64,000 nt of DNA from an uncultured Dysgonomonas sp. (GTDB lineage: Bacteria > Bacteroidota > Bacteroidia > Bacteroidales > Dysgonomonadaceae). Position 1 is the stretch's first letter. The number at the start of each line of letters is the position of its first letter. The position numbers and the translations under genes are program-made. The notes under the pieces are model-generated. The model did no database searches. It saw only the letters and a program-made list of their open reading frames with translations, and was not told the origin of the DNA. This document shows positions 1 through 9,698 of the stretch, in pieces. The DNA lies in contig NZ_CAKUOF010000010.1 in NCBI RefSeq assembly GCF_934668725.1, positions 62,001-126,000 of the forward strand, read 5' to 3'.

Positions 1-41
1 AGCTAGTTACTTTATTCAAATTTCGGATATAGTATACAACA

Positions 42-67
42 AAAAAACTGCCTCTCGGCAGTTTTTT
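42..67. terminator. Bidirectional intrinsic terminator
   Basis: An 11-bp inverted repeat (AAAAAACTGCC, loop TCTC, GGCAGTTTTTT) with A- and T-runs on both sides. It lies downstream of the minus-strand porin gene and could stop transcription from either side. Confidence 0.8.
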
Positions 68-168
68 ATAATACAATTTTCGTCATTTGTATATTAGGAA
101 GGTAAAGTTTATTTCCTGACTTTATATACGACTAATCGTTAACAATTAGCTATAAAAGTTATGCAACC

Positions 169-1584
169 TTAGAATGAAAAGTCAACTCCGGCTCCAAAAA
201 CCTTATTAGTTCTGGAGAATATATCTTTAGATATAACTGCCGGTGGTACCGGTGAATTTTTTGTATAGTCTGAATAAGTTGTCCAGAAATATCCAATATT
301 GATTCGTACTGAAGGAGAAACATTTACAGCACCCCCTAAACCGATAGAATATGAATTACATGAAAAACTTAAATCTTTTTGGAAAATATCGCCAACACCA
401 TATCTGGTAATCTGTCCTCCGGCACTAACCAAAAACATCTTATCTATTTGGTATTCCAAACCTGCCAGATACTCATTGGTTGAACCGGCATCCTTTTGCT
501 TATCGCTATCCATTTTAGCATGCGAATCAAAAAAGCGATGATAACCAACACTTCCTAACAGCTTATCAGTAAATTTATAAGAAGCACCGATAGTTAACAA
601 AGCAGGAATATCATGTGCAGTATTAACACCATCCGAGAACATACCAGTATCGTCTCTCTTTGTATTATTTTCAACATCCAAAGAAGTCTTAAACTCATAC
701 TTAACACCAATGTTCAGTTTATCGTGATTGAAGTTAAATCCTAAGATAGGAGCAACTCCCCAGCCGCTTTGCTTACTGTCAAGCATTGCCCCTTCATCGC
801 TGGAAGCCTTTGCCATTAAAAGTATCTGTTGTTGCTTTACCGGATCGGCTGCAGCACCAGCAGCAATTTGATTTAGAAGTTGATCTGCATACACCATATT
901 CTGAGAATACTCTGAACCAACCGGAGTCAAATTTAATTTTAAACCTCTCAAATATCCTTCATATGAGTTTCTTACAACATTCAACCTGAAACCTGCATAA
1001 GCAGAAAACATATCATTGATTTTATATGTTCCTCCCAATTGACCTCCAATAATCATATTAGAGCCTCTCATATATTGATCTACCTGATATCTATTAGCTG
1101 TAAGTTTTGTAATCCCTTGAGTTTGTTGAACCAAAGCAGCACTACTACCAGCTAAAGCTTCAAATGAAGGTAACCCATCATTGAAAGTAGCTTTTCCGCC
1201 ACCGCCGGATATAGCTATAGATCCTGACAATACCCACTTACCCTTTTTATAAGCACCCTGTAAACTTGGGATAATAGGTACGGAAGCTTTACCTTCAAAT
1301 GTTTTGGTATCTAAGCCTCCATTCATTTTGAATATAGGAGAAGTTGACGTTATAGTTCGTGTTTGAAATGCACTTTGGTTGTTAAATGAAAAATGGAATC
1401 CATCTGTAAGCTTTATTAAACCTGCCGGATTAGTATAAACCGCATCAATTTCGGTAGAAGCATCACGAGCGGGGTTTCTGAGAAAATGAACGCTTTGATT
1501 GGTATTGGTAAGTATTCCTCCTGCAAATAGTGCAGAGGTAGACATGCAAAGAGCAGCAATAGCTACTAATTTTGATTTATTCAT
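169..1584 (-). CDS. OmpP1/FadL/TodX-family outer-membrane porin
   Basis: Predicted beta-barrel of 471 residues that would carry long-chain fatty acids or other hydrophobic compounds across the outer membrane. The start at 1584 is preferred because it begins with a clear signal peptide (MNKSK, a hydrophobic stretch, cleavage near LFA/GG). An upstream in-frame Met adds 20 residues that do not look like an export signal. The mature N-terminus has the FadL-type plug sequence with NPAG (FLRNPARDASTEIDAVYTNP), followed by alternating barrel strands, and the chain ends in an aromatic residue (DFSF), the usual outer-membrane insertion signal. Substrate cannot be read from sequence. It appears to be a single-gene unit, bounded downstream by the terminator at 42-67. 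Confidence 0.82.
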   Translation of the reverse strand: MNKSKLVAIAALCMSTSALFAGGILTNTNQSVHFLRNPARDASTEIDAVYTNPAGLIKLTDGFHFSFNNQSAFQTRTITSTSPIFKMNGGLDTKTFEGKASVPIIPSLQGAYKKGKWVLSGSIAISGGGGKATFNDGLPSFEALAGSSAALVQQTQGITKLTANRYQVDQYMRGSNMIIGGQLGGTYKINDMFSAYAGFRLNVVRNSYEGYLRGLKLNLTPVGSEYSQNMVYADQLLNQIAAGAAADPVKQQQILLMAKASSDEGAMLDSKQSGWGVAPILGFNFNHDKLNIGVKYEFKTSLDVENNTKRDDTGMFSDGVNTAHDIPALLTIGASYKFTDKLLGSVGYHRFFDSHAKMDSDKQKDAGSTNEYLAGLEYQIDKMFLVSAGGQITRYGVGDIFQKDLSFSCNSYSIGLGGAVNVSPSVRINIGYFWTTYSDYTKNSPVPPAVISKDIFSRTNKVFGAGVDFSF

Positions 1585-1699
1585 GAATTCTATTAATAAA
1601 GTGAAATTGGGCAGCAAATGTATTAATATTAATTTTAGTTTCAAAAGAAACTAAAACAATTTAATTAGCTGATACACAACATTAATATTGCATACACAA

Positions 1700-3637
1700 C
1701 TATTGCAGTGCGTCCAATTGATTCAACCATAAAGCAGCAGAGGCATCACTTGCCATACGCCAATCACCACGTGGAGAAAGGTTTATCGAGCCCACTTTAG
1801 GCCCATCGGGAATACATGAACGCTTGAACTGTTGTGAAAAGAATCTTCGGTAAAAAACTTTTAACCATTTAAGTATTTCTTCCTTCTGATAATCGTCCTT
1901 AAATGCATACTGAGCCAAAAAGTATATTTTCAAAGGTTCATAACCAAAACGAAGCATATTATATAAGAAAAAATCATGCAAAATATATGGGCCTACAGTA
2001 TCTTCGGTAATTTGTACAATCTCGCCATCTTTCCCGGCAGGTAATAATTCGGGACTTACAGGAGTATCCAAAATATCCAGAAGGATGTGTTCCGAGGCTA
2101 TATCCAACTGCGTATCGGAAATCCAGCGAACAAGTGTTTTTACCAATGTTTTGGGAATACCTGTATTCACAGCATACATCGACATATGGTCGCCATTATA
2201 AGTACACCACCCCAAAGCTAATTCAGACAGATCGCCCGTTCCTATAACAAGCCCGTTTACTTTATTGGCATAATCCATCAATATTTGGGTTCTCTCACGA
2301 GCCTGGGAGTTTTCATAAGTTATATCATGAATAGTTTCATCGTGGTCTATATCCTTGAAATGTTGAATAACCGCATCACGTATAGATATTTCTTTGATAG
2401 TCACCCCCAATGATTTCATCAAATCTAAAGCATTATTATACGTACGGTCAGTAGTTCCAAAACCGGGCATGGTAATGCCGTATATATTCTTTCGCGAAAT
2501 ATTCAGTTTGTCAAAAGCCTTTACCATAACCAGTAAAGCAAGTGTAGAATCTAAACCTCCCGATACACCTACTACTACAGTTTGGCAATTGGTATGCAAT
2601 AAGCGCTTAGCTAACCCGCCTACTTGTATAGCAAAAATTTCAGAACATCTTTCGTCCAGATTCAAAGGAGATGGTACAAATGGAGTTTTGTTTATAAATC
2701 TAGTCAGGTTAAAGTCTGTATCAACTTTAGATGTTCCAACCTTAACTGTCCGATATCTAACCTGATCGAGGTTCTTATATTCTGAAACCGAAAACGATTT
2801 ATTTTTTAAGCGATCGTTTCTTAAGCGATCAACATCGATTTCGGTAATACAAACTTCGCTATCAAAAGAAAAACGTTTGCCTTCTGCTATAATATCTCCA
2901 TTTTCGGCAATCAGGCTACTTCCTCCAAAAACAATATCAGTGGTAGATTCCCCATTTCCGGCAGCAGCATATACATAGCCGGCAATACATCGGGCAGATT
3001 GCTGGCTTACCAACGATTTGCGATAAGAATGCTTACCGATAGTCTCGTTACTGGCCGACAGATTGAAAATAACTTCAGCACCATACAACGAATGTATACT
3101 TGACGGAGGGAGAGGCGTCCAAAGGTCTTCACATATTTCGATAGCAAAATTGAAATCGGGAGTCTGAAAAATAAGGCCTGTACCAACAGGGACATCTTGA
3201 CCGCATAACTCAATAGCATCACTTGTCAATTCGCGAGGTGATGAAAACCAACGCTTATCATAAAACTCATTATAGTTAGGCAAAAAAGTCTTAGGTACAA
3301 CACCTAAAATCTTACCATAATTAACTGCGACTCCTACATTATACAATTTATTACTGATTGCAAGAGGCATACCCACTATAATAATTATTGATGATTGCTC
3401 GCTAACTGAACGTATCTTTTCCAAAGATTTCAACGCTTCTTCCAGCAATGCACGCTGATGCAATAAATCCTGAGCTGTATACGAGGTTATACAGGTTTCG
3501 GGAAACACAATAGCCGAAACTCCTTGCTTTTCTGCATCAGCTACAATTCTCAATATCTCCTCTGTATTAAATTCACAATCAGCAACCTTCAACCGAGGTG
3601 AAGCTGCTGCCACTCGTACATACCCATAATTATTCAT
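1700..3637 (-). CDS. nadE: Glutamine-dependent NAD+ synthetase
   Basis: Makes NAD+ from nicotinate adenine dinucleotide, ATP and glutamine in the cytoplasm. The 645 residues have two domains. The N-terminal half is a nitrilase-type glutaminase with the Glu-Lys-Cys triad visible in VFPETC, PKTFLPNYNEFYDKRW and EICEDLW. The C-terminal half is the synthetase, with the P-loop SGGLDST near residues 359-365 and the downstream NTGIPKTL region. Length fits the long bacterial two-domain form. The start at 3637 (MNNYGYVRVAAA) matches the usual N-terminus; Met codons at 3640 and 3661 are alternatives. The upstream gap holds a cluster of short AAAGTTACA-type repeats, reported separately. Confidence 0.95.
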   Translation of the reverse strand: MNNYGYVRVAAASPRLKVADCEFNTEEILRIVADAEKQGVSAIVFPETCITSYTAQDLLHQRALLEEALKSLEKIRSVSEQSSIIIIVGMPLAISNKLYNVGVAVNYGKILGVVPKTFLPNYNEFYDKRWFSSPRELTSDAIELCGQDVPVGTGLIFQTPDFNFAIEICEDLWTPLPPSSIHSLYGAEVIFNLSASNETIGKHSYRKSLVSQQSARCIAGYVYAAAGNGESTTDIVFGGSSLIAENGDIIAEGKRFSFDSEVCITEIDVDRLRNDRLKNKSFSVSEYKNLDQVRYRTVKVGTSKVDTDFNLTRFINKTPFVPSPLNLDERCSEIFAIQVGGLAKRLLHTNCQTVVVGVSGGLDSTLALLVMVKAFDKLNISRKNIYGITMPGFGTTDRTYNNALDLMKSLGVTIKEISIRDAVIQHFKDIDHDETIHDITYENSQARERTQILMDYANKVNGLVIGTGDLSELALGWCTYNGDHMSMYAVNTGIPKTLVKTLVRWISDTQLDIASEHILLDILDTPVSPELLPAGKDGEIVQITEDTVGPYILHDFFLYNMLRFGYEPLKIYFLAQYAFKDDYQKEEILKWLKVFYRRFFSQQFKRSCIPDGPKVGSINLSPRGDWRMASDASAALWLNQLDALQ

Positions 3638-4005
3638 CATTGCCAACTTAGTTTTACACAAAATTACGAAACAAAATTTAAATCAACGCTTATTGCATTT
3701 ACTAAACACAAAGGTTACACTTCTATTCTAAACACTTACTAATCCTAACTTGTTATTTTACAATCAATACTCAATTCTAAAAGCTCTAAATTCAATCAAA
3801 TGGATTCATAAAGTTACACCCAAAGGTGACAATCTCCTCTTATTTGATACATTTTTGCCCATTTATTAACCCTCTGTTATTCAACAAATAAAACCTAAAA
3901 AAGTTACAAAGGTGACAAAAGTGACACTTTTTTATTGGATATTTTTTGTTACCTATATACTCTAAAGTTCTCTTATTATTAATAGATAAATCTATCCACT
4001 AAAAC
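3638..4005. repeat. AT-rich gap with AAAG(T/G)T(T/G)ACA repeats
   Basis: No gene is visible here. At least six copies of a 9-10 bp word lie between about 3710 and 3927: AAGGTTACAC, AAAGTTACAC, AAAGGTGACA, AAAGTTACAA, AAGGTGACAA and AAAGTGACAC. The last three are in tandem with about 9-bp spacing. The position upstream of nadE suggests a regulator-binding array, but that is inference. Confidence 0.45.
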
Positions 4006-4042
4006 AAGTAAACCGCAACAATTAAATTGTTGCGGTTTACTT
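4006..4042 (-). terminator. Terminator of the peroxiredoxin gene
   Basis: A 16-bp perfect inverted repeat (AAGTAAACCGCAACAA and its complement) with a 5-nt loop lies 35 bp past the stop of the minus-strand peroxiredoxin gene. The following T-run is weak. Confidence 0.65.
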
Positions 4043-4076
4043 ACATATGCAAATATTACAAATAAAACTGAACTTA

Positions 4077-4712
4077 TTAGTGGCTATGCGATAAATAGTC
4101 TGAAATACCTTCTTGAGTAGCTTTCAAACCTTGTTTTCCTTTTTTCCAGTTTGCAGGACATACTTCGCCATACTCTTCTGTAAATTGAAGTGCATCTACC
4201 AAACGAAGAGTTTCTTCAACACTACGTCCCAGAGGCATATCATTTACAACTTGATGGCGTACAATACCTTCTTTATCGATCAAGAAAAGACCACGGTAAG
4301 CTTGTGGAGCGCCTACAAATATTTCTTCACCTTCGTCATTATAATCAGTATCACCAGCCAATACATCATAGTTTTTAGAAACCATCAATGTCTGGTCTGA
4401 AATAATAGGATACTTCACACCTTGAATACCTCCTTGGTTTTGTGGTGTTTGAAGCCATTTCCAATGAGAAAAAGCTGAGTCGGTTGAAGCACCTACGACA
4501 GCTACATTACGAGATTCGAATTCTGCGATTTGATCTTGGAATGCGATCAATTCAGTTGGGCATACAAATGTAAAATCTGCCGGATAGAAGAAAAATACTA
4601 CATATTTTTTTCCTAAAAATTGGTCTAATGAAAAGTTTTCTACAATTTCATTACCGTTTACAACTGCACTTACATTAAATACAGGAGCTTTTTTTCCTAC
4701 TAATACTGCCAT
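4077..4712 (-). CDS. 2-Cys peroxiredoxin (AhpC/Prx1 family)
   Basis: Cytoplasmic thiol peroxidase that reduces hydrogen peroxide and alkyl hydroperoxides. The peroxidatic cysteine is C51 in DFTFVCPTE and the resolving cysteine is C185 in GEVCPANW, so it is a typical 2-Cys enzyme. At 211 residues it is longer than the 187-residue E. coli AhpC and closer to the Prx1 type, with a C-terminal tail after the resolving Cys. No ahpF reductase gene lies next to it, so the electron donor is not shown; thioredoxin is plausible. I prefer not to assign ahpC because several Prx paralogues are common in this phylum. Confidence 0.9.
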   Translation of the reverse strand: MAVLVGKKAPVFNVSAVVNGNEIVENFSLDQFLGKKYVVFFFYPADFTFVCPTELIAFQDQIAEFESRNVAVVGASTDSAFSHWKWLQTPQNQGGIQGVKYPIISDQTLMVSKNYDVLAGDTDYNDEGEEIFVGAPQAYRGLFLIDKEGIVRHQVVNDMPLGRSVEETLRLVDALQFTEEYGEVCPANWKKGKQGLKATQEGISDYLSHSH

Positions 4713-4837
4713 GATTCTTTAAGTAATTTAGTTTTGTTTTTCTTATTACAAAGAAACAAATTCTGACCAAATAAATCAAATAGATATTCGCTATAAACCC
4801 ATAGACAAAAACAATAAAAATTGTTATCCAGAGCCGG

Positions 4838-5590
4838 TTAGCGAGACAATTTCACATCCAACAATACAGGCCTGTGATCTGATGCTTCAGGCTCATTTAC
4901 CACAAAACTATTTTGAAATAATACAGACTTATAGCTCCGTCTATCTATAGCAATATAATCTAAACATTCGTCGGGTTTATCTGCCGGATATGTTTTTTCG
5001 GGAGGTGTCAAAATCTTGAAATATTTACTCAGAAGTTTCATTACATCAGAATCCGGATGCGCATTAAAATCACCCGCAATAAATACAGGTTTCTTTATTT
5101 TCTCCAGTTCCTGTTGAATAACATCGATTGAGGTCAACTGATCTTCAGAGGTAAGAGAAAAATGGACAACCAAAAAGGCAAATCTATCAAACTCAGCAAT
5201 AAGCAGAACACGGGCTTCTTCTCTTCCCGGCAATGGCAAATAATGAACATTCAAAGGTTTTTCATTTGACAATAGCCCTATCCCATATTTTCCTCCATCA
5301 TAATGTATAGCCGGAGCATAAGAGTAATACATTCCTGTTAATTTACTCAACTCACCTAGTACAAAACGTTTATTGCTCCGGTTTGTAACACTATCTATCT
5401 CCTGAATAGCCACAATATCGGGATGAAATCGATTGATAACATCAGCCGTTCGCTTATAATCAGGTTCCATATCCATTCCCATTCCATTTCGTATATTATA
5501 GGTCATAATACGCAGATCGTTTTGAGAATCGGCTTCAACTGAAATGAAAAATAAAAAAATAATTAATACAAAAATTGGTTGTGTTCTCAT
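4838..5590 (-). CDS. Exported endonuclease/exonuclease/phosphatase-fold protein
   Basis: A 250-residue member of the EEP superfamily, which includes DNases, sphingomyelinases and inositol phosphatases. Residues 1-22 are a signal peptide (MRTQPIFVLIIFLFFISVEA), so it acts outside the cytoplasm. The catalytic blocks appear in order: MTYNIRNG, IVAIQEID (metal-binding Glu), FIAGDFNAHPDS, CLDYIAID and the terminal ASDHRPVLLDV (catalytic His). The substrate cannot be told from sequence. It is transcribed away from a 680-bp gap and has no obvious operon partner. Confidence 0.85.
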   Translation of the reverse strand: MRTQPIFVLIIFLFFISVEADSQNDLRIMTYNIRNGMGMDMEPDYKRTADVINRFHPDIVAIQEIDSVTNRSNKRFVLGELSKLTGMYYSYAPAIHYDGGKYGIGLLSNEKPLNVHYLPLPGREEARVLLIAEFDRFAFLVVHFSLTSEDQLTSIDVIQQELEKIKKPVFIAGDFNAHPDSDVMKLLSKYFKILTPPEKTYPADKPDECLDYIAIDRRSYKSVLFQNSFVVNEPEASDHRPVLLDVKLSR

Positions 5591-6269
5591 ATTGTTAACA
5601 AGTTAGTTATAAGGTGACAATAAAGATAATTGATATCTAACGATAAATTTCGAATTATGTATTACACACTAGACAAATATACAATTCAAAGTAAAACATT
5701 TACAGATTCATTGCGTTATAAATAAATAATGTCAATCAGTAGTTTATCTGATCTGTTATGTTCTATTACTCTAACGCACCCTCTCGGGTTTGTTTTTCAT
5801 TTTGCCTTGATGCAAAACGAAACAAAAGATCAAGACTATGCCTCTTTGCCCGACCCGCTACGGACTCGAAAGCTAAAACAAAAGAAAACATTTAATGCTG
5901 ATATCCTTTTGTTTCTTAACGCTTTCATTCGCCCTGCGGGTACCCCGTGCAACCGGCAAGGTCGGGAAGCCTGACGGACAAAAGTTATTTGCAGGCGTCA
6001 GCCCCGGTGCATCAGTGACGTAGCCGTTGGCTGACAAGCGAAGCAGGCGTAAAACTAAACGTGCCGATAGGCAGTAGGTTTAGTTTAGCCTGTAAGCTTT
6101 AGGTCAGACAGGCGAGCCACGCAGCACAAAGCCTTTTTGATTCCTTTTGCGGATTTGGGCAAAAGGAATACAAGCAATCTCTGATTGCGCGTAGAAAAAT
6201 GAATGTTAAAATAATAGAACATATAATCCCAACTACTGACTGACATAAACAATTTAATTTCAAACCATT
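5591..6269. repeat. GC-rich, hairpin-rich non-coding element
   Basis: There is no convincing gene in these 679 bases. From about 5770 to 6190 the sequence is richer in GC than its surroundings and full of inverted repeats. Examples are ATTCCTTTTGC at 6140-6150 with its complement at 6159-6169, TTTTGC with GCAAAA near 5810-5820, and AAACTAAAC near 6050 facing GTTTAGTTT near 6085. An 81-codon open frame at 5729-5974 has unlikely composition. It may be a dispersed intergenic repeat or a structured RNA; this cannot be settled here. Confidence 0.4.
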
Positions 6270-6680
6270 ATGAAATCAAAAACAGACATACCCAAACCAA
6301 CAACAGTGGATGAATACATTGCTGTTTCAACTCCTGAAGTAAAGGAATACTTAGAACGGCTAAGAAGTTTTATCAAACAAGCTGCACCACAAGCCGAAGA
6401 AGTCATTAGCTACGAAATGCCGGCTTATAAACAAAATGGTATAGTAGTTTATTTCGGCGGTTTTACAAAACACGTCAGCCTATTTCCCGGTGCTGAAGCA
6501 ATAGAAGTATTTAAAGAAGAATTAGCTGATTATAAAACCTCTAAAGGAACGATTCGTTTCTCTCTCGATAAACCACTTCCAATTGCATTAATAAAGAAAA
6601 TAGTGAAGTTTAGAATAGCAGAAAATTTAGCAAAACAACAGAAGAAAAAAGTATCTAAATCATCAGCAAAGAAAAGCTAA
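6270..6680 (+). CDS. DUF1801 (YdhG-like) domain protein
   Basis: A 136-residue cytoplasmic protein of the DUF1801 family (frataxin-like fold; function mostly unknown). Family landmarks are the TVDEYIA start, the central EEVISYEMPAYKQNG, the YFGGFTKHVSLFPG segment, and the C-terminal KGTIRFSLDKPLP followed by a helix. The tail is lysine/serine rich (KKKVSKSSAKKS). It is the only plus-strand gene in this stretch and converges on the UPF0126 gene with a 4-bp overlap of the two stop ends. Confidence 0.82.
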   Translation: MKSKTDIPKPTTVDEYIAVSTPEVKEYLERLRSFIKQAAPQAEEVISYEMPAYKQNGIVVYFGGFTKHVSLFPGAEAIEVFKEELADYKTSKGTIRFSLDKPLPIALIKKIVKFRIAENLAKQQKKKVSKSSAKKS

Positions 6681-7315
6681 TCATCTCCTTTAAGAATGGG
6701 CAACCTCCAATGAAATTTAGTGGCTAAAATACGTATAACAAATACAAATATTGCCGTAGATATTTGAACAACAGGCATACTTACACCCCAATAGTTTAAG
6801 ATACAAAATAAAACTCCCCCCAATATACAAGCCACAGCGTAAAGCTCTTGGGTAAAAATTATAGGTATCTCATTGATTAGAATATCACGGATAATTCCTC
6901 CGACTACCCCCGTAATAGTTGCCATTATTACAATTACCCAGGGAGCATATCCGAGAGCTAAAGTTTTTTCGGCACCTACAACGACAAACAGCCCCAGCCC
7001 AATACTATCGAACCAAAAGAATGTATTATTAAGCCTTACCAAAATTTTGCGATATACAATCACACAGAATAAAGCTAATGCCGTACACCAAAGATATACG
7101 CTCGAAAGCATCCAAAAAGGAGTAAGTCCCAAAAGAAGATCCCGTAAAGTCCCCCCTCCTATTGCCGTGACCAATCCTACGACTAAGGCTCCAAACCAAT
7201 CGAATCTTTTAGCAGAAGCTAAACGGATACCACTTATCGCAAAAGCAAATGTTCCTAAGAACTCAATGATATCAACAAATTGAATATTATTCCAAAAATC
7301 AGTAATCTGATTCAT
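6677..7315 (-). CDS. UPF0126/TRIC-type membrane protein
   Basis: A 212-residue integral membrane protein of the UPF0126 (YicG-like) family, whose members resemble trimeric intracellular cation channels. It has about seven hydrophobic segments and two homologous halves. The family glycine motif appears twice, as GGGTLRDLLLG and later as GGIIRDILINE, each following a helix. The start at 7315 (MNQITDFWNN) is preferred over an upstream Met at 7333. It lies 33 bp downstream of mnmA on the same strand and may be co-transcribed. Confidence 0.85.
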   Translation of the reverse strand: MNQITDFWNNIQFVDIIEFLGTFAFAISGIRLASAKRFDWFGALVVGLVTAIGGGTLRDLLLGLTPFWMLSSVYLWCTALALFCVIVYRKILVRLNNTFFWFDSIGLGLFVVVGAEKTLALGYAPWVIVIMATITGVVGGIIRDILINEIPIIFTQELYAVACILGGVLFCILNYWGVSMPVVQISTAIFVFVIRILATKFHWRLPILKGDD

Positions 7316-7347
7316 ATGCCAAGCATTATGCAATAAATGGTACTATC

Positions 7348-8427
7348 TTAGTCAGCCTGCTCATCGGCTATTACGCCACTTCCCAGACATAGCTTCGATT
7401 CTTTATCATATACAACACCAAACTGTCCGGCAGCAATACCTTGTATCTTCTCATCTGATTGAATACGGTATATATCACCTATTTTTTCAATAGTCCCTGT
7501 TGTAAATTCAGGTGTATGACGAACTTTAAAAGTAATGTCTTTTTTTCCCTCAAAATCGCCCCAAATATCTTCTGTTATAAATGAGAAGCCTCCCAAATTT
7601 ACAGTCTTACCATATTGTGTTTCGGGATCGTACCCGTTAGATACGTATATAATGTTGCGTTTCACATCTTTTTTGATTACAAACCAGGGGCCGCCTCCCA
7701 AGCCTAAACCTTTTCGTTGTCCTATGGTGTGGAACCAATACCCATTATGACGACCTAAAACTTTTCCTGTTTCAAGTTCTACAATCTTACCGGGACGCTC
7801 GCCTAAGTATCTGCCGATAAAGTCATTGTAATTAACCTTACCCAAAAAACAAATTCCCTGACTATCTTTTCTTAAAGCCGATGGTAATCCTTGCTCGGCT
7901 GCAATAGCCCGAACTTCACTTTTCAACAAATTACCTATTGGAAACATCAGTTTTGACACTTGCAGATAATCTATTTGTCCCAAGAAGTAAGTTTGATCTT
8001 TCACATGATCTTTGGCTGTAGATAACCATGTTTTACCATTCAGTTCGGTAGTAGTGGCATAATGACCTGTAGCTATTTTATCGAACTCGTGTCCCCACTT
8101 TTGTTCGAAACAGCCAAACTTAATCATCTTATTACACATAATATCGGGATTGGGTGTCAAGCCTCTCTTTACAGCTTCAATTGTATAACTAACCACATTT
8201 TCCCAATACTCTCCATGGAGAGATACAACCTCCATTTTACAACCATATTTTTTAGCAATGTAGGTTGTTATTTCTATATCTTCTTCGGCAGGACAGTCGA
8301 TATAACCGTCTTTATCCTCCATACCAATACGTATATAAAAAATGGTAGGATCGTAACCTTGTTCTTTCAATTGGTGAACAACTACCGAACTATCAACGCC
8401 TCCCGATACAAGAGCTGCTATTTTCAT
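7348..8427 (-). CDS. mnmA: tRNA-specific 2-thiouridylase MnmA
   Basis: Adds sulfur to U34 of Lys, Glu and Gln tRNAs. The 359-residue protein has the N-terminal PP-loop SGGVDSS (residues 8-14), the first catalytic Cys in NPDIMCNKMIKF, the ATGHYA motif, the second catalytic Cys in DSQGICFLG, and the C-terminal RHTPE barrel domain. Length is typical. Bacteroidota often carry two mnmA-like genes, so this may be one of a pair. Confidence 0.93.
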   Translation of the reverse strand: MKIAALVSGGVDSSVVVHQLKEQGYDPTIFYIRIGMEDKDGYIDCPAEEDIEITTYIAKKYGCKMEVVSLHGEYWENVVSYTIEAVKRGLTPNPDIMCNKMIKFGCFEQKWGHEFDKIATGHYATTTELNGKTWLSTAKDHVKDQTYFLGQIDYLQVSKLMFPIGNLLKSEVRAIAAEQGLPSALRKDSQGICFLGKVNYNDFIGRYLGERPGKIVELETGKVLGRHNGYWFHTIGQRKGLGLGGGPWFVIKKDVKRNIIYVSNGYDPETQYGKTVNLGGFSFITEDIWGDFEGKKDITFKVRHTPEFTTGTIEKIGDIYRIQSDEKIQGIAAGQFGVVYDKESKLCLGSGVIADEQAD

Positions 8428-8537
8428 TTTTTAAAAGAGACCTCCTTTGGTCATTATTTCTTTAAATACTTACAAGGCCTTAGCCCTTTTATTTTTTTAT
8501 TTTTTATTAGATTTCGGTTATTAAGGGTATGGATATG

Positions 8538-9041
8538 CTACCATATCTTGGTCTTGGCAAACATCTTTAATACCCCTAACCCAAGACCAACACCCGCTCG
8601 GACAAAAAATTGATTCTGTCCGTTGGTCACATCAAAATCATAACCTGCTTTAATAAAAAACATCTTATAATCAACATATATATTAGGTGTAATTACAATT
8701 CCATTTTGACGTCCTCGTCTGAAATCGAACAAATATCCTCCATCCACACCTACCAGAATAGTATAAGGATTATTGTTAAAAAGATCTTCACTCAAAAATG
8801 ATTTAATCTGAATCGGCTTCAAATGCAAACCGCTCATTTTAGCTCCTCCCGATGTTGTGAACTCCAGACCGCTGGACACAAAAGTATTCAACTTATTTTT
8901 CTGGTGAAATGTCGGAAAAGCCATACTTGTAAAAAACTGTCCATTTGCACCTTCCGAATATTGTCCCCCTAAACCAATCAATTGTCCATAACATAGAATG
9001 GGTAAAAGGAGTAACAATAGTGATATTTTTATTTTTTTCAT
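8538..9041 (-). CDS. Small exported protein, possible outer-membrane barrel
   Basis: I do not recognise the family. From the start at 9041 the protein has 167 residues with a signal peptide (MKKIKISLLLLLLPILCYGQ). The rest is rich in glycine and aromatic residues in alternating, strand-like runs, for example GGYLFDF and VDYKMFFIKAGYDF. It ends in tryptophan (KTKIW), which fits a small eight-strand outer-membrane barrel. The longer frame from 9089 adds 16 residues before the signal peptide and is unlikely. Confidence 0.65.
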   Translation of the reverse strand: MKKIKISLLLLLLPILCYGQLIGLGGQYSEGANGQFFTSMAFPTFHQKNKLNTFVSSGLEFTTSGGAKMSGLHLKPIQIKSFLSEDLFNNNPYTILVGVDGGYLFDFRRGRQNGIVITPNIYVDYKMFFIKAGYDFDVTNGQNQFFVRAGVGLGLGVLKMFAKTKIW

Positions 9042-9204
9042 CCGAGTTATGTTAAGTAAAAAATCAGCACTATGATTAGCACAGTGCATAATATAAATAA
9101 ACTCAAGTTCTCGTTTAAGCCAACTATATATTATACTACAAAAATAATGCTTTCTTTTAATATCAAAGCCTTTTTCCGATATACATTATCTATATAAAAA
9201 ACAA

Positions 9205-9236
9205 AAGCCTCTATACAAAAGTTAGTATAAAGACTT
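9205..9236 (-). terminator. Terminator after the YccF gene
   Basis: On the minus strand AAGTCTTTATAC pairs fully, counting G-U pairs, with GTATAGAGGCTT and is followed by a T-rich run. It starts 24 bp past the stop codon. Confidence 0.65.
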
Positions 9237-9259
9237 CTATTCGTTATATTCTTTCGTTA

Positions 9260-9637
9260 TCAGGCATCCACTACCCTCTTTCCAAAGGGAAATAATGCTA
9301 ATTTGATAAATTTGAAATGCTGTAAACCAAACGGTATTCCAATAATAGTAATACAAAGAAGAGCCCCAAAGAAGACATGAGTCAAAGCAATCCAAAAGCC
9401 GCCAATAATAATCCAAATAATATTCATTATTGTATTGAGGCATCCCGAAGATTCCTCAACAGTAACGACCTTACTTCCAAAGGGCCATACAGCCAATACT
9501 CCCAGTTTGATCGATTGTAATCCAAACGGAATACCTATAATTGTTATCATCATGACAATACTCGCCATAAAATATTCAATAGCAATTGCCCATCCACCAA
9601 ACACAAGCCATATAAGATTGCCTATCAAATTTCTCAT
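9260..9637 (-). CDS. YccF-domain (DUF307) inner-membrane protein
   Basis: A 125-residue membrane protein built from two copies of the YccF unit. Each has a hydrophobic helix pair around the near-identical phrase ITIIGIPFGLQ (residues about 31-41 and 96-106), followed by WPFG or FPFG. This duplicated layout defines the family, whose function is unknown. It appears to be a single gene. Confidence 0.88.
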   Translation of the reverse strand: MRNLIGNLIWLVFGGWAIAIEYFMASIVMMITIIGIPFGLQSIKLGVLAVWPFGSKVVTVEESSGCLNTIMNIIWIIIGGFWIALTHVFFGALLCITIIGIPFGLQHFKFIKLALFPFGKRVVDA

Positions 9638-9698
9638 TTTCGGAATTTTTATTTAATACACTTCATTAGAATTAGCCATCATCGGTAGCATATGAGAA

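Noticed and set aside
5729..5974. 81-codon open frame as a gene
   Set aside because: The composition is unlike a protein, it overlaps hairpins and has no start signal.
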